Positions 43,479 to 54,416 are shown, counted from the first letter of the stretch. The stretch is 64,000 nucleotides of DNA from Arsenophonus sp052174115 (GCA_052174115.1 JBQMRX010000001.1:1054001-1118000); one strand, 5' to 3'. Translations and numbers: made by a program. Notes: generated by a model not told the origin, from the sequence alone.

Positions 43479-45767
43479 ACTTAACCTATAAAATTATCAT
43501 TACTTAAAAAAAAATAAAAAATCTATAAAGATTATATCCTTTGATTATTAATGTTTTTTAGACTAATTTCATATATCATCTTATTCAGATTTTTAATAAT
43601 TTAATTTTATTAAGCTATTTAGTTAATTCTATTATTAAGGATATTTTATTTATTAATTTTTTATTATAAATTGAATCTTAATAGATAATAATAATATATT
43701 TTTTAATTTTTTTTATATAAAATTTATTTAATTTATACTTTTACTATCTATTGAATTCATAAAAATTTTAAGATTATTATTTATGTATTTATTTATTATT
43801 AATTTTTTATAAAATATTTTTTATCTATTTTATAAAAAATTAATAATAAATAAATATAATAATTCATTATTTTCATATTTTCTTCTCCATAATTTATATG
43901 GAACAACTATTTTAAATGATTTTAAATATACTTATAAAAACTTAATATAAAATATAAAAAATATTTTATTAATACCTTTTATAAAGCATTTTATTACTTT
44001 TATTTTATATTTTTATATAATTATTAAATATTTTTAATAAAATTGTTATATAATAACTTTTTTATTAAAAATATTCTAGAATTATTTTTTTATTTTTAAT
44101 AAAATAAACAAAAAATAAACAAATTATTTTGAAATTTTCATGTTTTATTTTTTTAAAAATTAATTAATTTAAAATTTATTATATATACCTTAATTTACTA
44201 ATATTAATTGGTATTTCAATGCTAGTAAAATATTTGATTTTTAATCTTCCATAGATGTTGGTAAATAAAGAAATTATTAATAATAAGTATAACTAATTTA
44301 AATTATATTAATAATAATTAAATTTTTAAATTATATAATTCTATTTTTTCTATTTAAAGATATTAATTTAAAATTAATAATATTTTATAATATATAAAAG
44401 ATTTTTATATAAAAATAAATTAGAATTATTTCTAATGCGATAAAATATATAAAATCTTAATTTATTTAATTTTTTTTTCATTACTAAAAACAAACAAACT
44501 AAAGATTTTTATTTTATTTGTATTAAAATTTCATGGTTACTATTCTAATTAATTAAATACATGATAAATAGAATCATAAAAATTATTATAGTTAATCATA
44601 TAATACTGTTAATTAAATAATATTTTTATTATAGTAAATTTATTTAATTATCACTAAGTTAAAAAATAAATAACTAACATTTATAATAGTTTATTTAAAA
44701 TAATTTTTTATTTTATAAAATACTTATTTTATAATTTAAGTTTTTGTTTTAATAAATTAAAAAATTTAATAAAATTATATAATATATATAAAAGTAAAAT
44801 TTTTTACTTTTATTATTATTAATTGATAATAATAATACCATTCTTTCTTATAATAAGAGCGAATAATTGTTTAACTAAATAATTGTTTTAATTAAATTTT
44901 ATTTATTTTTTCTTTTTTTTAATTTATCTACTATAAAAAATTTTTATCTGATTATAAGTTATAATAATCTATATCTTAATTAGATCAAAAAATACTTTTA
45001 TTTTTATTATAATTATTACAATAAATGAATTTATTTTATATAAAATTATTATTTTAATATTTTAAATGATACTGATATTATATTATAAATTAATAAAAAT
45101 ATTATATTAATTTTTTTATGATAATATCATTAGATATATTTTAAAAGCGTTAAATAATTAATTTTTTATTTTTAATTTTACTTAATTTTTTATTAAAATA
45201 TATAAAGAAAATAAAATTTTCTAAAAAATATTTAGTGCATTTATCTACTATTATTATTAAATTATTTTTATTTGATATAAGCATTTTATTATTTTATTTA
45301 AATAAGAAAAATAAAGTTATTTTTTTTATTTAATTGTTAATTTATTCCATTTAAATATTTTATATATCATAAGTTTTTATTGATATTAATATCATATAAA
45401 TTTAACATATTTTGAATATATTTTAAAGAATTTTTGATTTTAATAAACAATATGTTAATTATAATAATATTACTTAAATATATATATTATTATTTCAATA
45501 TAATAAAAGTAATAAAATAATATTTACATTATTATTTTTAATAAAAATAAATTAATTATTATAAAATCTTTAAATATAAAATATTAAATTTAAATAAAAT
45601 TAAATAGAGTTTTATGTTAATTAATTATCTTTACTATTTATTTTATAATCTATAATAATAAATTTTAAATTTAAATAATTTTAATTATTTTTTTTTAAAT
45701 ATATATTATAAGTATAAATTACTAAAAATTTTTTATTTATTAATATTAATCCTTTTTTTTAATATTA
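43479..45767. other. 2.3-kb gap in the iscUA-hscBA slot
   Basis: In E. coli iscU, iscA, hscB, hscA and fdx follow iscS. Only a shrunken iscU relic (45621-45742) could be read. A short frame near 44880 (LFALIIRK) might be hscA but is ambiguous. Confidence 0.5.
45621..45742 (-). pseudogene. iscU: Collapsed relic of scaffold gene iscU
   Basis: An AAAGGA motif 26 bases after the iscS stop precedes ATA (45740, from ATG) and a frame with VIYTYN against VIDHYEN of IscU. About 80 bases later the frame LKFIIIDYKINSKDN-stop matches IKAAIADYKSKREAK at the IscU C-terminus. Only about 120 of the expected 387 bases remain, so the middle, with all cluster-ligand cysteines, has been deleted. Order and strand are those of the isc operon. 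Confidence 0.6.
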
Positions 45768-46958
45768 TTAAATTTTAAAATCTTTCTTATACTTTTTCCA
45801 TATTGGAGAAAGATTACGAAGCTTATCTATTTCGATATGAATTATTTGAATAGCATAATCAATTTCTTCTTCTGTAGTAAATCGACCAAATGAAAAACGA
45901 ATTGAACTATATGCTAATTCATCATTTATTCCTAATGCTTTTAATACATATGAAGGTTCAAGATTTGTTGATGCACATGCAGAACCAGATGAAACAGCTA
46001 AATCTTTAAGTGCTATCATTAATAATTCACTTTCCACGTAATTAAAGCTAACATTAAGAATATGAGGCGCACTATTTGTTAAATCTCCGTTGAAATAAAT
46101 TTCTTCAATATTCTTAATACCATTTAATAAACGTTGTCGTAAAGCATATAATCTATTAGATTCTATTATTATTTTTGTTTTAGCAATTCGATAAGTTTCA
46201 CCCATTCCTACAATTTGGTGTACAGGTAATGTTCCTGAACGTATTCCTCGTTCATGACCACCACCATGTTGTTGAGGTTCAAGTTGAATACAAGATTTAT
46301 AGCGTATATAAAGCGCACCTATTCCCATTGGTCCACATAATTTATGTGCTGAAAAAGACATTAAATCAACTTTTAATTCACTTAAATCAATCGGTAATTT
46401 CCCTATTGATTGTGTTGCATCAACATGAAAAAAAATACCAAAATTATGGCAAAGTTCGCCAATAGAAGCAATATTTTGGATAATCCCAATTTCATTATTA
46501 ACATGCATAATAGAAACTAAAATTGTATCAATACGCATAACTGATTCAATATCATGTAAATTAATAAGACCAGTATTTTTTGGTGAAAGATAAGTAACTT
46601 CAAAACCTTTTTGTTCAAGGTAACGACAAGTATTCAAAACTGCTTTATGTTCAGTTTTACTTGTAATAATATGTTTACCTTTTTTTTGATAAAAATTAGC
46701 AATACCTTTTATAGCTAAATTATTTGATTCAGTAGCTCCTGAAGTAAAAATTATCTCACGAGGATCAGCGTTAATTAACTCAGCAATTTGATTTCGCGCA
46801 ATATCAACAGCTTCTTCAGCTTGCCAACCAAAACGATGAGAACGAGATGATGGATTACCAAAATTGCCATTTATAGTTACATATTGCATCATTTTTTCAG
46901 TAACGAGAGGATCAACTGGTGTAGTTGATGAATAATCTAAATAAATTGGTAGTTTCAT
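45768..46958 (-). CDS. iscS: Cysteine desulfurase IscS, C-terminally shortened
   Basis: PLP enzyme that releases sulfur from cysteine as a persulfide and passes it to TusA (tRNA thiolation), IscU (Fe-S clusters) and others. It is 396 aa against 404 in E. coli. The PLP lysine (SAHKLCGPMGIG) and the persulfide cysteine loop (SGSACASTNLEPSYVLKALG) are intact. The protein ends YKKDFKI where E. coli has YKQGVDLNSIEWAHH, so the last eight or so residues are missing through a TAA. That tail region is known to be needed for IscU binding. The iscU relic lies just downstream. The remaining pathway visible here is TusE-type tRNA thiolation. Confidence 0.95.
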   Translation of the reverse strand: MKLPIYLDYSSTTPVDPLVTEKMMQYVTINGNFGNPSSRSHRFGWQAEEAVDIARNQIAELINADPREIIFTSGATESNNLAIKGIANFYQKKGKHIITSKTEHKAVLNTCRYLEQKGFEVTYLSPKNTGLINLHDIESVMRIDTILVSIMHVNNEIGIIQNIASIGELCHNFGIFFHVDATQSIGKLPIDLSELKVDLMSFSAHKLCGPMGIGALYIRYKSCIQLEPQQHGGGHERGIRSGTLPVHQIVGMGETYRIAKTKIIIESNRLYALRQRLLNGIKNIEEIYFNGDLTNSAPHILNVSFNYVESELLMIALKDLAVSSGSACASTNLEPSYVLKALGINDELAYSSIRFSFGRFTTEEEIDYAIQIIHIEIDKLRNLSPIWKKYKKDFKI

Positions 46959-47721
46959 TAACTCATTATCTCCGTAAAATAAAATATCTAAAATTTTTTT
47001 ATAATTATTATATTTTAGAACAATTAAATTTCAATTAAATTTAATTAAAATTGATTATATTGATAAATAAATCTTATATAATATTTATTTTTATTTTAAT
47101 AATGAGTTATTTTATAATTTTTAATTATTAACTTTAATCTTTTAAAATTGATCTTTTTTTAAAAAAGATGATTACTTAAAATAAATATAATGAATAAAAA
47201 TAACTTTAATAAAAAATTTTTTTATATATAATTTAATAATATTTTATTTATATTTCATTATAGTATTTTATTTTCAAGTTAATAAGTTCATAGATAAATA
47301 TAATAATTACTGAAAATTTATTAATCACATAATAAATTTATTATATTTAATTATATTTAATTATATTTATTTTATATTAATAATAAAAAGCATATTTATT
47401 TAAAATTTTTTTAATTATATTTATGATTCAGAATCCAAGAAAATTTAATAAAATATTTACAAATTTTTTTATTAACATAAAATAAATAAATTAACTAAGC
47501 ATAAATTACTAAATTTTATTATTATAATACTTGATTGGTATTTAATATGTAAGTTTAATGAAAATAATTTAAATATTATTTAATATAATTTTCTTTACTT
47601 TATTTTATTAATTATTATTTTATTATTTTATCATTCATTATAGTAGTTATTATAATGAATCTCTGTTATATTACTATTTTTCTTTAATCTTTCTTTTTTA
47701 AAATTCTATTGGAAATGATTT
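46959..47721. other. Gap in the iscR/trmJ slot
   Basis: E. coli has iscR and trmJ between iscS and suhB. iscR could not be read. A faint trmJ relic is proposed at 47425-47690. Confidence 0.45.
47425..47690 (-). pseudogene. Tentative relic of trmJ
   Basis: Two short blocks fit TrmJ (tRNA methyltransferase). KIVI...EIHYNN near 47680 parallels RIVLVETSHTGN at the N-terminus. FSWILNHK near 47437 parallels LPWPMLDPR. Their spacing is 241 bases, against 246 expected from E. coli. Strand and slot are right. The sequence between is barely matchable. Confidence 0.3.
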
Positions 47722-48527
47722 ATGCATCCTATGTTAACTATTGCTATACGAGCAGCTCGTCAAGCAGGTAACTTTATTGCTAAAAAATATGAAAATCCTG
47801 ATTCTATTGAAATAATACAAAAAAATCAAAATGATTTTATGACTAAATTTTATAAAAAAATAGAACAAATAATTATTGAAACAATTCAAAAATCATATCC
47901 TATGCATACTATTATTACTGAAAAAATGGAACAAATACTTGAAAAAAAAAAGATATTCAGTGGGTTATTAATCCATTGGATGGTATAATTAATTTTACTA
48001 AACGATTACCTCATTTTTCTGTCTCTATCGCGGTACGCATTAATAGTCGTACAGAAATAGCTGCAATTTACAACCCTATGGTTAATGAACTATTTACCGC
48101 AGTTCGAGGGCAAGGTGCACGATTAAATGGCTATCGTCTTCGGATCAAAAATACCAATGAATTAGAGGGTGCGATTATTGCTACTAATTTTCCTTTTCAT
48201 ATTAAACAATATTCAATTTTTTATATTAATATAATTACTAAATTATTTAAAAAATGTACTGATTTTCGCTGTATGGGTTCAACAACTTTAAATTTAGGAT
48301 ATGTTGCAGCTGGACGCATCGATGCTTTTTTTGAAATTGGTTCAAAACTAAATGAGTTTGTAGCTGGAGAACTATTAATTCGTGAATCCGGTGGAATTAT
48401 AACAGATTTTATTGGTGGATATAATTATTTTTCATCTGGAAATATTCTTGCTGGTAGTTCACGAATACTAAAAAAAATAGCATTGGAAATACAAATTGAA
48501 TTAAATGATCTATTAAAACATCAATAA
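47722..48527 (+). pseudogene. suhB: SuhB (inositol monophosphatase/Nus factor), frameshifted at an A10 run
   Basis: Two overlapping frames (47722-47988 and from 47952 to 48527) together give 268 aa, one more than E. coli SuhB. The break is at ten A (47942-47951): eleven A would join LEKKK to DIQWVINPLDG. Polymerase slippage there could make some full-length protein, so it may not be dead. Motif A reads NPLDGIINF instead of DPLDGTTNF (metal-ligand Asp to Asn, Thr to Ile), and WDFAAG became NEFVAG, so phosphatase activity is doubtful. The rest (LPHFSVSIAVRI, NELFTAVRGQGARLNGYRL, GSTTLNLGYVAAGRID) is well conserved. GGAAA lies 9 bases upstream of the ATG. The known essential role in E. coli is with NusA in rRNA antitermination. 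Confidence 0.85.
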
Positions 48528-50061
48528 ACTATAAATAAACAAATAACAACTTATATTTATATAAAATATAAAGTATAGTTAGTTTATTTTTATTTTAATG
48601 TAGTTACAATATCTTAATAAATATACTAAATTTTTATATATTTCTATGTATTATATGGATGGATGGATGGAAAGTTTAATTAATTTTTCTTAAAATTTTT
48701 TAACTTTTATCTATTATCTTCTAATAGCGACTATCTAAAAAATAAATTTTATTAACAATAATAATAAAAACAATCAAGAGATTTCATTATTTTATTTTAA
48801 TAACCATACTAATAATAATATATATATATTTATTTATTATTATTAGAAATTACTATTGAATAAAATAAAATTAAAATTATCTTAAAAATTAACAATTTAA
48901 ATTTTTACTAAAAAATTAATTTTTTATTTTTATAGAGATTATTAGAGAACCTAATTAATACATAACTTTATTTATTATAATTATCAAAGATAATTAAATA
49001 GAATATTATAAATAATATCAAACTTGTTCAATATCTTTTAATTTTATAAATTATAATATTAGTATTATTAATATTTTATTTAAAATAATTTATAAATAAA
49101 TAAAATAATTTAATATTAAATACTATTTAAATAGTAAAATAATAAATTATTTATTTCAATATTTTAAAAAGATAATTTTATTATTAATCTTTACTAATAA
49201 TTACTAAATAATTATGATGATAAAATAATATTAAATTTTATTTAATATAAAAATATATTTTAATAATCAATAAATTTATATTTTTTTTAATAAAAAATTA
49301 TATTTATGATATTAATTAATATTTATTTATTATTTAATTTAAATAATTTAACTTACATTAAAAGATAAGTTAAGTTATTGAATTTAATAATATTTTAACC
49401 AATTAAATAAAAATTATTTAAATAAAAATCAATAATATATTTAAAAATATAAAATGGTAACAATAAAATAAACATTTATAAATAAAATTAACAATAATTA
49501 TCATTTTTATTAAAAAACCTAAAATATTAACATTAAATAAAATTTTTATAGTTAAATAACTTTATTTTTATAATCTACCTTTAATAAAAATATTTTAATA
49601 TGATAAATATTAGTTAATAATAAATTCATATTAAAATAATTAAAAATTTTTTAGTGAAAAAGAGATTAAAAATCTTTTTATTAGTGTAATGTTTCTAACA
49701 AATTTAAATTCATTATAATAAATTCAAAATTTTAAATAAAATAAATTAATAATTTTAATGTACATTAATAATTAGATAATTAAACATTTTAACTATTTAT
49801 ACAATTATTATAAAATTAATAAACCAATCAATAATATTTATATATTTAATAATATATCAATTATATATCAATATTTAAATTTTTATTTAAGTAAATTTCA
49901 ATAAAAAATAAAAGCTACAAAAATAATGAAGTAATTTAATATAAACTATTATATCAATAATATTATAATTATTTATTCCTATATATTTTTTTAACTTAAA
50001 AAACTATATTTAATTAATAATTTTAAAAAAGACTAAAATAAATTATTAAACTTTAAGTTAT
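48528..50061. other. 1.5-kb gap between suhB and glyA
   Basis: No relic was recognised. It contains the (ATGG)4 repeat at 48655-48670, a strikingly G-rich spot in this composition. Confidence 0.45.
48655..48670 (+). repeat. (ATGG)4 tetranucleotide repeat
   Basis: Four perfect ATGG units, 128 bases past the suhB stop, in otherwise A/T-only DNA. Replication slippage is the likely origin. No open frame uses it. Confidence 0.85.
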
Positions 50062-51315
50062 TTATAAATAAACAGGAAACTTCTGACAAATTAATAATAC
50101 TTTTTGTTTCACATTATAAATTACATTTTTATCATTAATCTTATCTAAGATATCACATATCCAATTAACTAATTTAGCGGATTCTTTTTCTTTAAAACCA
50201 CGACGAGTAATAGCAGGCGAACCAATTCGAATACCTGAAGTAATAGATGGACCTTTAGGATCATTCGGTATAGTATTTTTATTAACAGTAATATTAGCAT
50301 GATAAAGAGCACTACCTGCCTGTTTACCAGTGATCCCTTTATTTATTAAATCTATTAAAAACAAATGATTTTCAGTTCCATTAGAAATGACTTTATAACC
50401 ACGTTTTATAAAAACTTCAACCATTATCTTAGCATTTTTAGCTATTTGTTGTTGATAAGTTTTAAATTCAGGTGTCATAGCTTCTTTTAAGGCAATTGCT
50501 TTACCAGCAATTACATGCATTAATGGACCTCCCTGAGAACCAGGAAAAACAGCAGAATTTAGTTTGTTATAAAACTCTTTATTACCGCCTTTAGCTAAAA
50601 TTAAACCACCACGAGGACCAGCTAAAGTCTTATGAGTAGTAGTTGTCACGACATGTGCATGATAAATAGGATTCGGATAAATTCCTGCAGTGATTAAACC
50701 AGCTACATGTGCTATATCAACAAATAAATAAGCACCAATACTATCTGCAATTTGACGCATTTTAATCCAATCAACTATACCTGAATAAGCAGAAAAACCA
50801 GCAATAATCATTTTAGGTTTATGTTTTTTTGCTTGATTGACTATATTAATATAATCAATTTTACCATTTTTATCAATACCATAATGAATACTATTATAAA
50901 GTATACCAGAAAAATTAACTGTGGATCCGTGAGTTAAATGCCCGCCATGTGTTAAACTCATACCTAGTACAGTATCACCTGGTTTCAATAAAGCCATATA
51001 AACAGCAATATTAGCTTGCGAACCTGAGTGCGGTTGAACATTAGCAAAATCGGCATCAAATAAAATTTTTGCGCGATCAATAGCAAGTTGTTCAATAATA
51101 TCAATATATTCACAACCATTATAATAACGTTTACCAGGATATCCTTCAGCATATTTATTTGTAAGTTGTGAACCTTGAGCTTGCATAACTCTTGGACTCG
51201 TATAATTTTCTGAAGCAATTAATTCAATATATTCTTCTTGTCGCTTAATTTCATTTTTCATTGCTTGCCATAGTTCTTTGTCATAATCTGCAATACTTAT
51301 TTTACGATTTAACAT
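50062..51315 (-). CDS. glyA: Serine hydroxymethyltransferase
   Basis: PLP enzyme converting serine and tetrahydrofolate to glycine and methylene-THF, the main one-carbon source for purine and thymidylate synthesis. It is 417 aa, as in E. coli. Segments present are ELIASENYTSPRVMQAQGS, GYPGKRYYNGCEYID, the HGGHLTHGS loop and the PLP lysine in VTTTTHKTLAGPRGG. GGGAG lies 7 bases upstream of the ATG. It follows the E. coli iscS-suhB-glyA-purL order. hmp, normally divergent upstream, is missing. Confidence 0.97.
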   Translation of the reverse strand: MLNRKISIADYDKELWQAMKNEIKRQEEYIELIASENYTSPRVMQAQGSQLTNKYAEGYPGKRYYNGCEYIDIIEQLAIDRAKILFDADFANVQPHSGSQANIAVYMALLKPGDTVLGMSLTHGGHLTHGSTVNFSGILYNSIHYGIDKNGKIDYINIVNQAKKHKPKMIIAGFSAYSGIVDWIKMRQIADSIGAYLFVDIAHVAGLITAGIYPNPIYHAHVVTTTTHKTLAGPRGGLILAKGGNKEFYNKLNSAVFPGSQGGPLMHVIAGKAIALKEAMTPEFKTYQQQIAKNAKIMVEVFIKRGYKVISNGTENHLFLIDLINKGITGKQAGSALYHANITVNKNTIPNDPKGPSITSGIRIGSPAITRRGFKEKESAKLVNWICDILDKINDKNVIYNVKQKVLLICQKFPVYL

Positions 51316-52503
51316 TTATTTCTCCCAATTAAATCATATTTTAAATATTTATTTAATTAAATAAAATTAACTAAAATTAAAAAAATAACATAACTAATTA
51401 TCATTTCTTTTATTAAAAAAATATAAAAATATTTTATTAAGAATTAAATACGTTAATTTAATTTTATATTTATAATTAATAGTTTATTTTTAAAATTAAA
51501 TAACTTTTAAATTTTATTTAAAATATAATTATTAATTAATATTAAAATTTATAGCAATACTTAAAAATTACTCATTTATTACCTTTGTTAGAAATAAATT
51601 AAATCTTTATTTTATTAAGATATATCTATCTAAAAGTTATGAATTAAAAATATTTTTACTAATTAAATTAATATTAAGTAAATAGAATTTTTCTTTAATA
51701 CTATATTAGACTTTCTAAATCTAATATTAACAATATTTATACTTTATTTTCTTTCATTAAAATATTTTTTAAAATATGTTATTTTGTATTAAATTTAATT
51801 ATTATTTTATTGCTTATTAATATTTATTACATAATATCCATTAATAAATTCTTTTTTTTAATAAAAATTATTAATGTTTTTATTTAAAAAGTTTTACTAT
51901 GATTAGATTAATATAAATATTATTGTGAATAATAAAAACTATCAAATAAATTACATAATATCCAATAAATTAATATTATTTATATATCTTAAAAATAATT
52001 AAATAATTTTACCATAGCGAAATAATTAATAATTTTAATTTATTTTTAATAATTTATAATTAACTATATTATTTTAAATTAAATTAATATATTTTTATTT
52101 AAAATATAAAAACTAAAACTGATTAACGAAATATAAATTAATTATAAAATCATATATATAACAATATAAATTATTATATCGTAATAAAATTTAAAGAAAA
52201 TAAATATTTATTATAATATTTTATGATTAGATAAAAAATAAAATTATCAAACTAGTATTATCAAATATAAATTTTTGAGAACTAAAAATATAAATATCAG
52301 TAATAATATTTTAGTTAATCATTATTAGTTTAATAAGAATAAAAATGTTTTAAAAAATAAATCAAATATAAAATATTATTAAATTTATTGTATATAATAA
52401 AGAATTCCAAATATTTTTATATTAATAAATAAAAAATTATTAATATAAAATTTAATGAAGTTATTAAAAAAAAATAATTTACCATTTTATTTTATTTATT
52501 TTT
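51316..52503. other. Gap in the hmp slot
   Basis: About 1.2 kb between glyA and the glnB relic. E. coli has hmp here on the plus strand, but no relic could be read. No hairpin stands out. Confidence 0.45.
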
Positions 52504-52779
52504 TTAAAATATAAAATATAAAAATAATATTACAATTAAATATTTATTATTAGAAATATTCTTTATTAATTCTATTTCTATTTATTTAAAAATAATCATT
52601 AATAATATTTATCTATAATTTTAATTTTCATTTAAATAAAAAATTATTGTATATTCTTTCTCAATATAAAAATTTTTTATTTATGTAATTATTCGTTTTT
52701 GTTATATCAAAAAATTCACTAAAGTCTATATTATAAAATTTTTTTTGAAAAACTTAATAATTATATTAAATTTTTTATA
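52504..52779 (-). pseudogene. glnB: Relic of nitrogen regulator PII (glnB)
   Basis: Starting 15 bases after the nadE stop, the frame KKFNIIIKFFKKN parallels KKIDAIIKPFKLD at the GlnB N-terminus. It continues II-stop-TLVNFLI against VREALAEVGI. Further on, LY-stop-ERIYNNFLFK parallels LYRGAEYMVDFLPK (the Arg-to-stop change is one base from CGA), then KLKL-stop-I. Near the end NISNNKYLIVIL parallels KIGDGKIFVFDV. The spacing of the blocks fits the 112-aa protein. A nadE-glnB pair is known in some Enterobacterales, which supports the assignment. Confidence 0.75.
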
Positions 52780-52793
52780 AAATAATCTTATTA

Positions 52794-54416
52794 TTACCAG
52801 TTTTTACGACCAAAAGCTGAAGTAATTGGATAACGTCTATCTTTATTAAAATTTCGAATTGTAATCCGTGGACCTATTGGCGCTTGTCGTCGTTTATATT
52901 CATTAATATCAACTAATTTAATTACTTTATGTACTGTTATTTCATCAAATCCATCTGCAATTAATTCATTGACTGATTTGTCTTGTTCAATATATCCTTC
53001 AAGGATTGCATCTAATATAGGATAAGGCGGTAAATTATCTTGATCAAGTTGTCCTTGTGATAATTCAGCAGAAGGCGGTCGTTCAATTATTCGTTGAGGA
53101 ATAGAAAATGAAATCATATTACGATATTTTGCTAATTCAAATACTAAGGTTTTTGGTACATCTTTAAGTACAGCAAAACCGCCAGCCATATCACCATAAA
53201 GACTAGTATAGCCTACAGCTAATTCGCTTTTATTACTAGTTGTTAAAACTAAACATTTATTTTTATTTGATATTGCCATTAGAATAATAGCTCGACAACG
53301 AGCTTGTAAATTTTCTTCAGTTATCCCAGAAACCGTATCTTGAAATAATGGTATTAAACTAGTAATAAATGCATTATATATTTTTTCAATAGATATAATA
53401 GAAAAATTAACATCTAATAATTTTGCCTGTTTACTAGCATCATGAATACTAATTTCAGCTGTATATTTAAAAGGCATCATTATTGCTTGAACTTTATTTT
53501 TTCCTAAAGCATCTACTGCAATAGCTAATGTTAAAGCTGAATCAATCCCACCAGATAATCCTAAAATAACATTAGAGAATCCATTTTTATTGATATAGTC
53601 GCGAGTTGCCATGACTAATGCTTCATAAATCTGAGCAGTAGATGATAAAATTTTTGTTAAATTAACTACGGGTACTGGTTCACAATTATTAAATTTACAC
53701 TGAATAACTTGCTCAGCAAATTGAGCTAAATAATGCGTTATTTCACCTTGACTATTAAATACTTTTGATCCACCATCAAATACAAGTTCATCTTGCCCAC
53801 CAACTTGGTTTAAATAAATACTTGGCAAATGAGTTCTTTGACAATGAGATTTTAATAATATTGAACGAATATTAGCTTTTTCACGATTAAAAGGTGAAGC
53901 GTTAATAATAATCAGAATATCGGCACCTTTAATTTTTATAGCATTAATAGGTTTGTTAAACCAAATATCTTCACAAATTAAAAAACCTAACTTATGATCT
54001 TTAAAAGAAATTACACAGGTTTTTTTAGCTGAATGAAAATAACGTTTCTCATCGAAAACACCATAATTAGCTAATTGTTGTTTAAAATATCGCGCTATTA
54101 TCTGTCCTTTCCAAAAAAATGATAATGCATTATAATATTTTTTATTTTGCTTCCATGGATGACCAGTAACAATTGCTATATTTTGACTAGCTTCTTTAAG
54201 ACGATCAAGTTGTTTATTACAACGTTGATAAAAATCATTCCTAAAAAGTAAATCTTCTGGAGGATAGCCACTTAAAGCCAATTCTGAAAATAAAATAAGA
54301 TCTACATTTTGTAATTGTTGAGTTTTAGCTTCTTGCAACATACGCTCACAGTTAACTTCAATATCACCTACTAACCAATTTAATTGTGCTAATGCAATAT
54401 TTAGTATTCGTTTCAT
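52794..54416 (-). CDS. nadE: Glutamine-dependent NAD+ synthetase
   Basis: Last step of NAD synthesis: nicotinate adenine dinucleotide, ATP and glutamine-derived ammonia give NAD. The protein is 540 aa with two domains. Residues 1-265 form a nitrilase-type glutaminase with the Glu-Lys-Cys triad in FSELALSGYPPEDLL, FKQQLANYGVFDEKRYF and GFLICEDIW. The C-terminal synthetase carries the PP-loop GLSGGIDSALTLAIAVDALG. This differs from the 275-aa ammonia-dependent NadE of E. coli. No clear ribosome-binding site is seen before the ATG. With PncB it outlines salvage from nicotinate; NadD is not in the window. The glnB relic follows at once. Confidence 0.96.
   Translation of the reverse strand: MKRILNIALAQLNWLVGDIEVNCERMLQEAKTQQLQNVDLILFSELALSGYPPEDLLFRNDFYQRCNKQLDRLKEASQNIAIVTGHPWKQNKKYYNALSFFWKGQIIARYFKQQLANYGVFDEKRYFHSAKKTCVISFKDHKLGFLICEDIWFNKPINAIKIKGADILIIINASPFNREKANIRSILLKSHCQRTHLPSIYLNQVGGQDELVFDGGSKVFNSQGEITHYLAQFAEQVIQCKFNNCEPVPVVNLTKILSSTAQIYEALVMATRDYINKNGFSNVILGLSGGIDSALTLAIAVDALGKNKVQAIMMPFKYTAEISIHDASKQAKLLDVNFSIISIEKIYNAFITSLIPLFQDTVSGITEENLQARCRAIILMAISNKNKCLVLTTSNKSELAVGYTSLYGDMAGGFAVLKDVPKTLVFELAKYRNMISFSIPQRIIERPPSAELSQGQLDQDNLPPYPILDAILEGYIEQDKSVNELIADGFDEITVHKVIKLVDINEYKRRQAPIGPRITIRNFNKDRRYPITSAFGRKNW

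Noticed and set aside
44860..44900. LFALIIRK frame suggestive of hscA
   Set aside because: Two frames match different parts of the same HscA segment equally poorly; ambiguous.
46229..46465. Plus-strand open frame of 78 codons
   Set aside because: Antisense shadow of iscS. The same applies to frames opposite or out of register at 1936-2139, 8258-8512, 42512-42706, 50985-51218 and 60993-61253.
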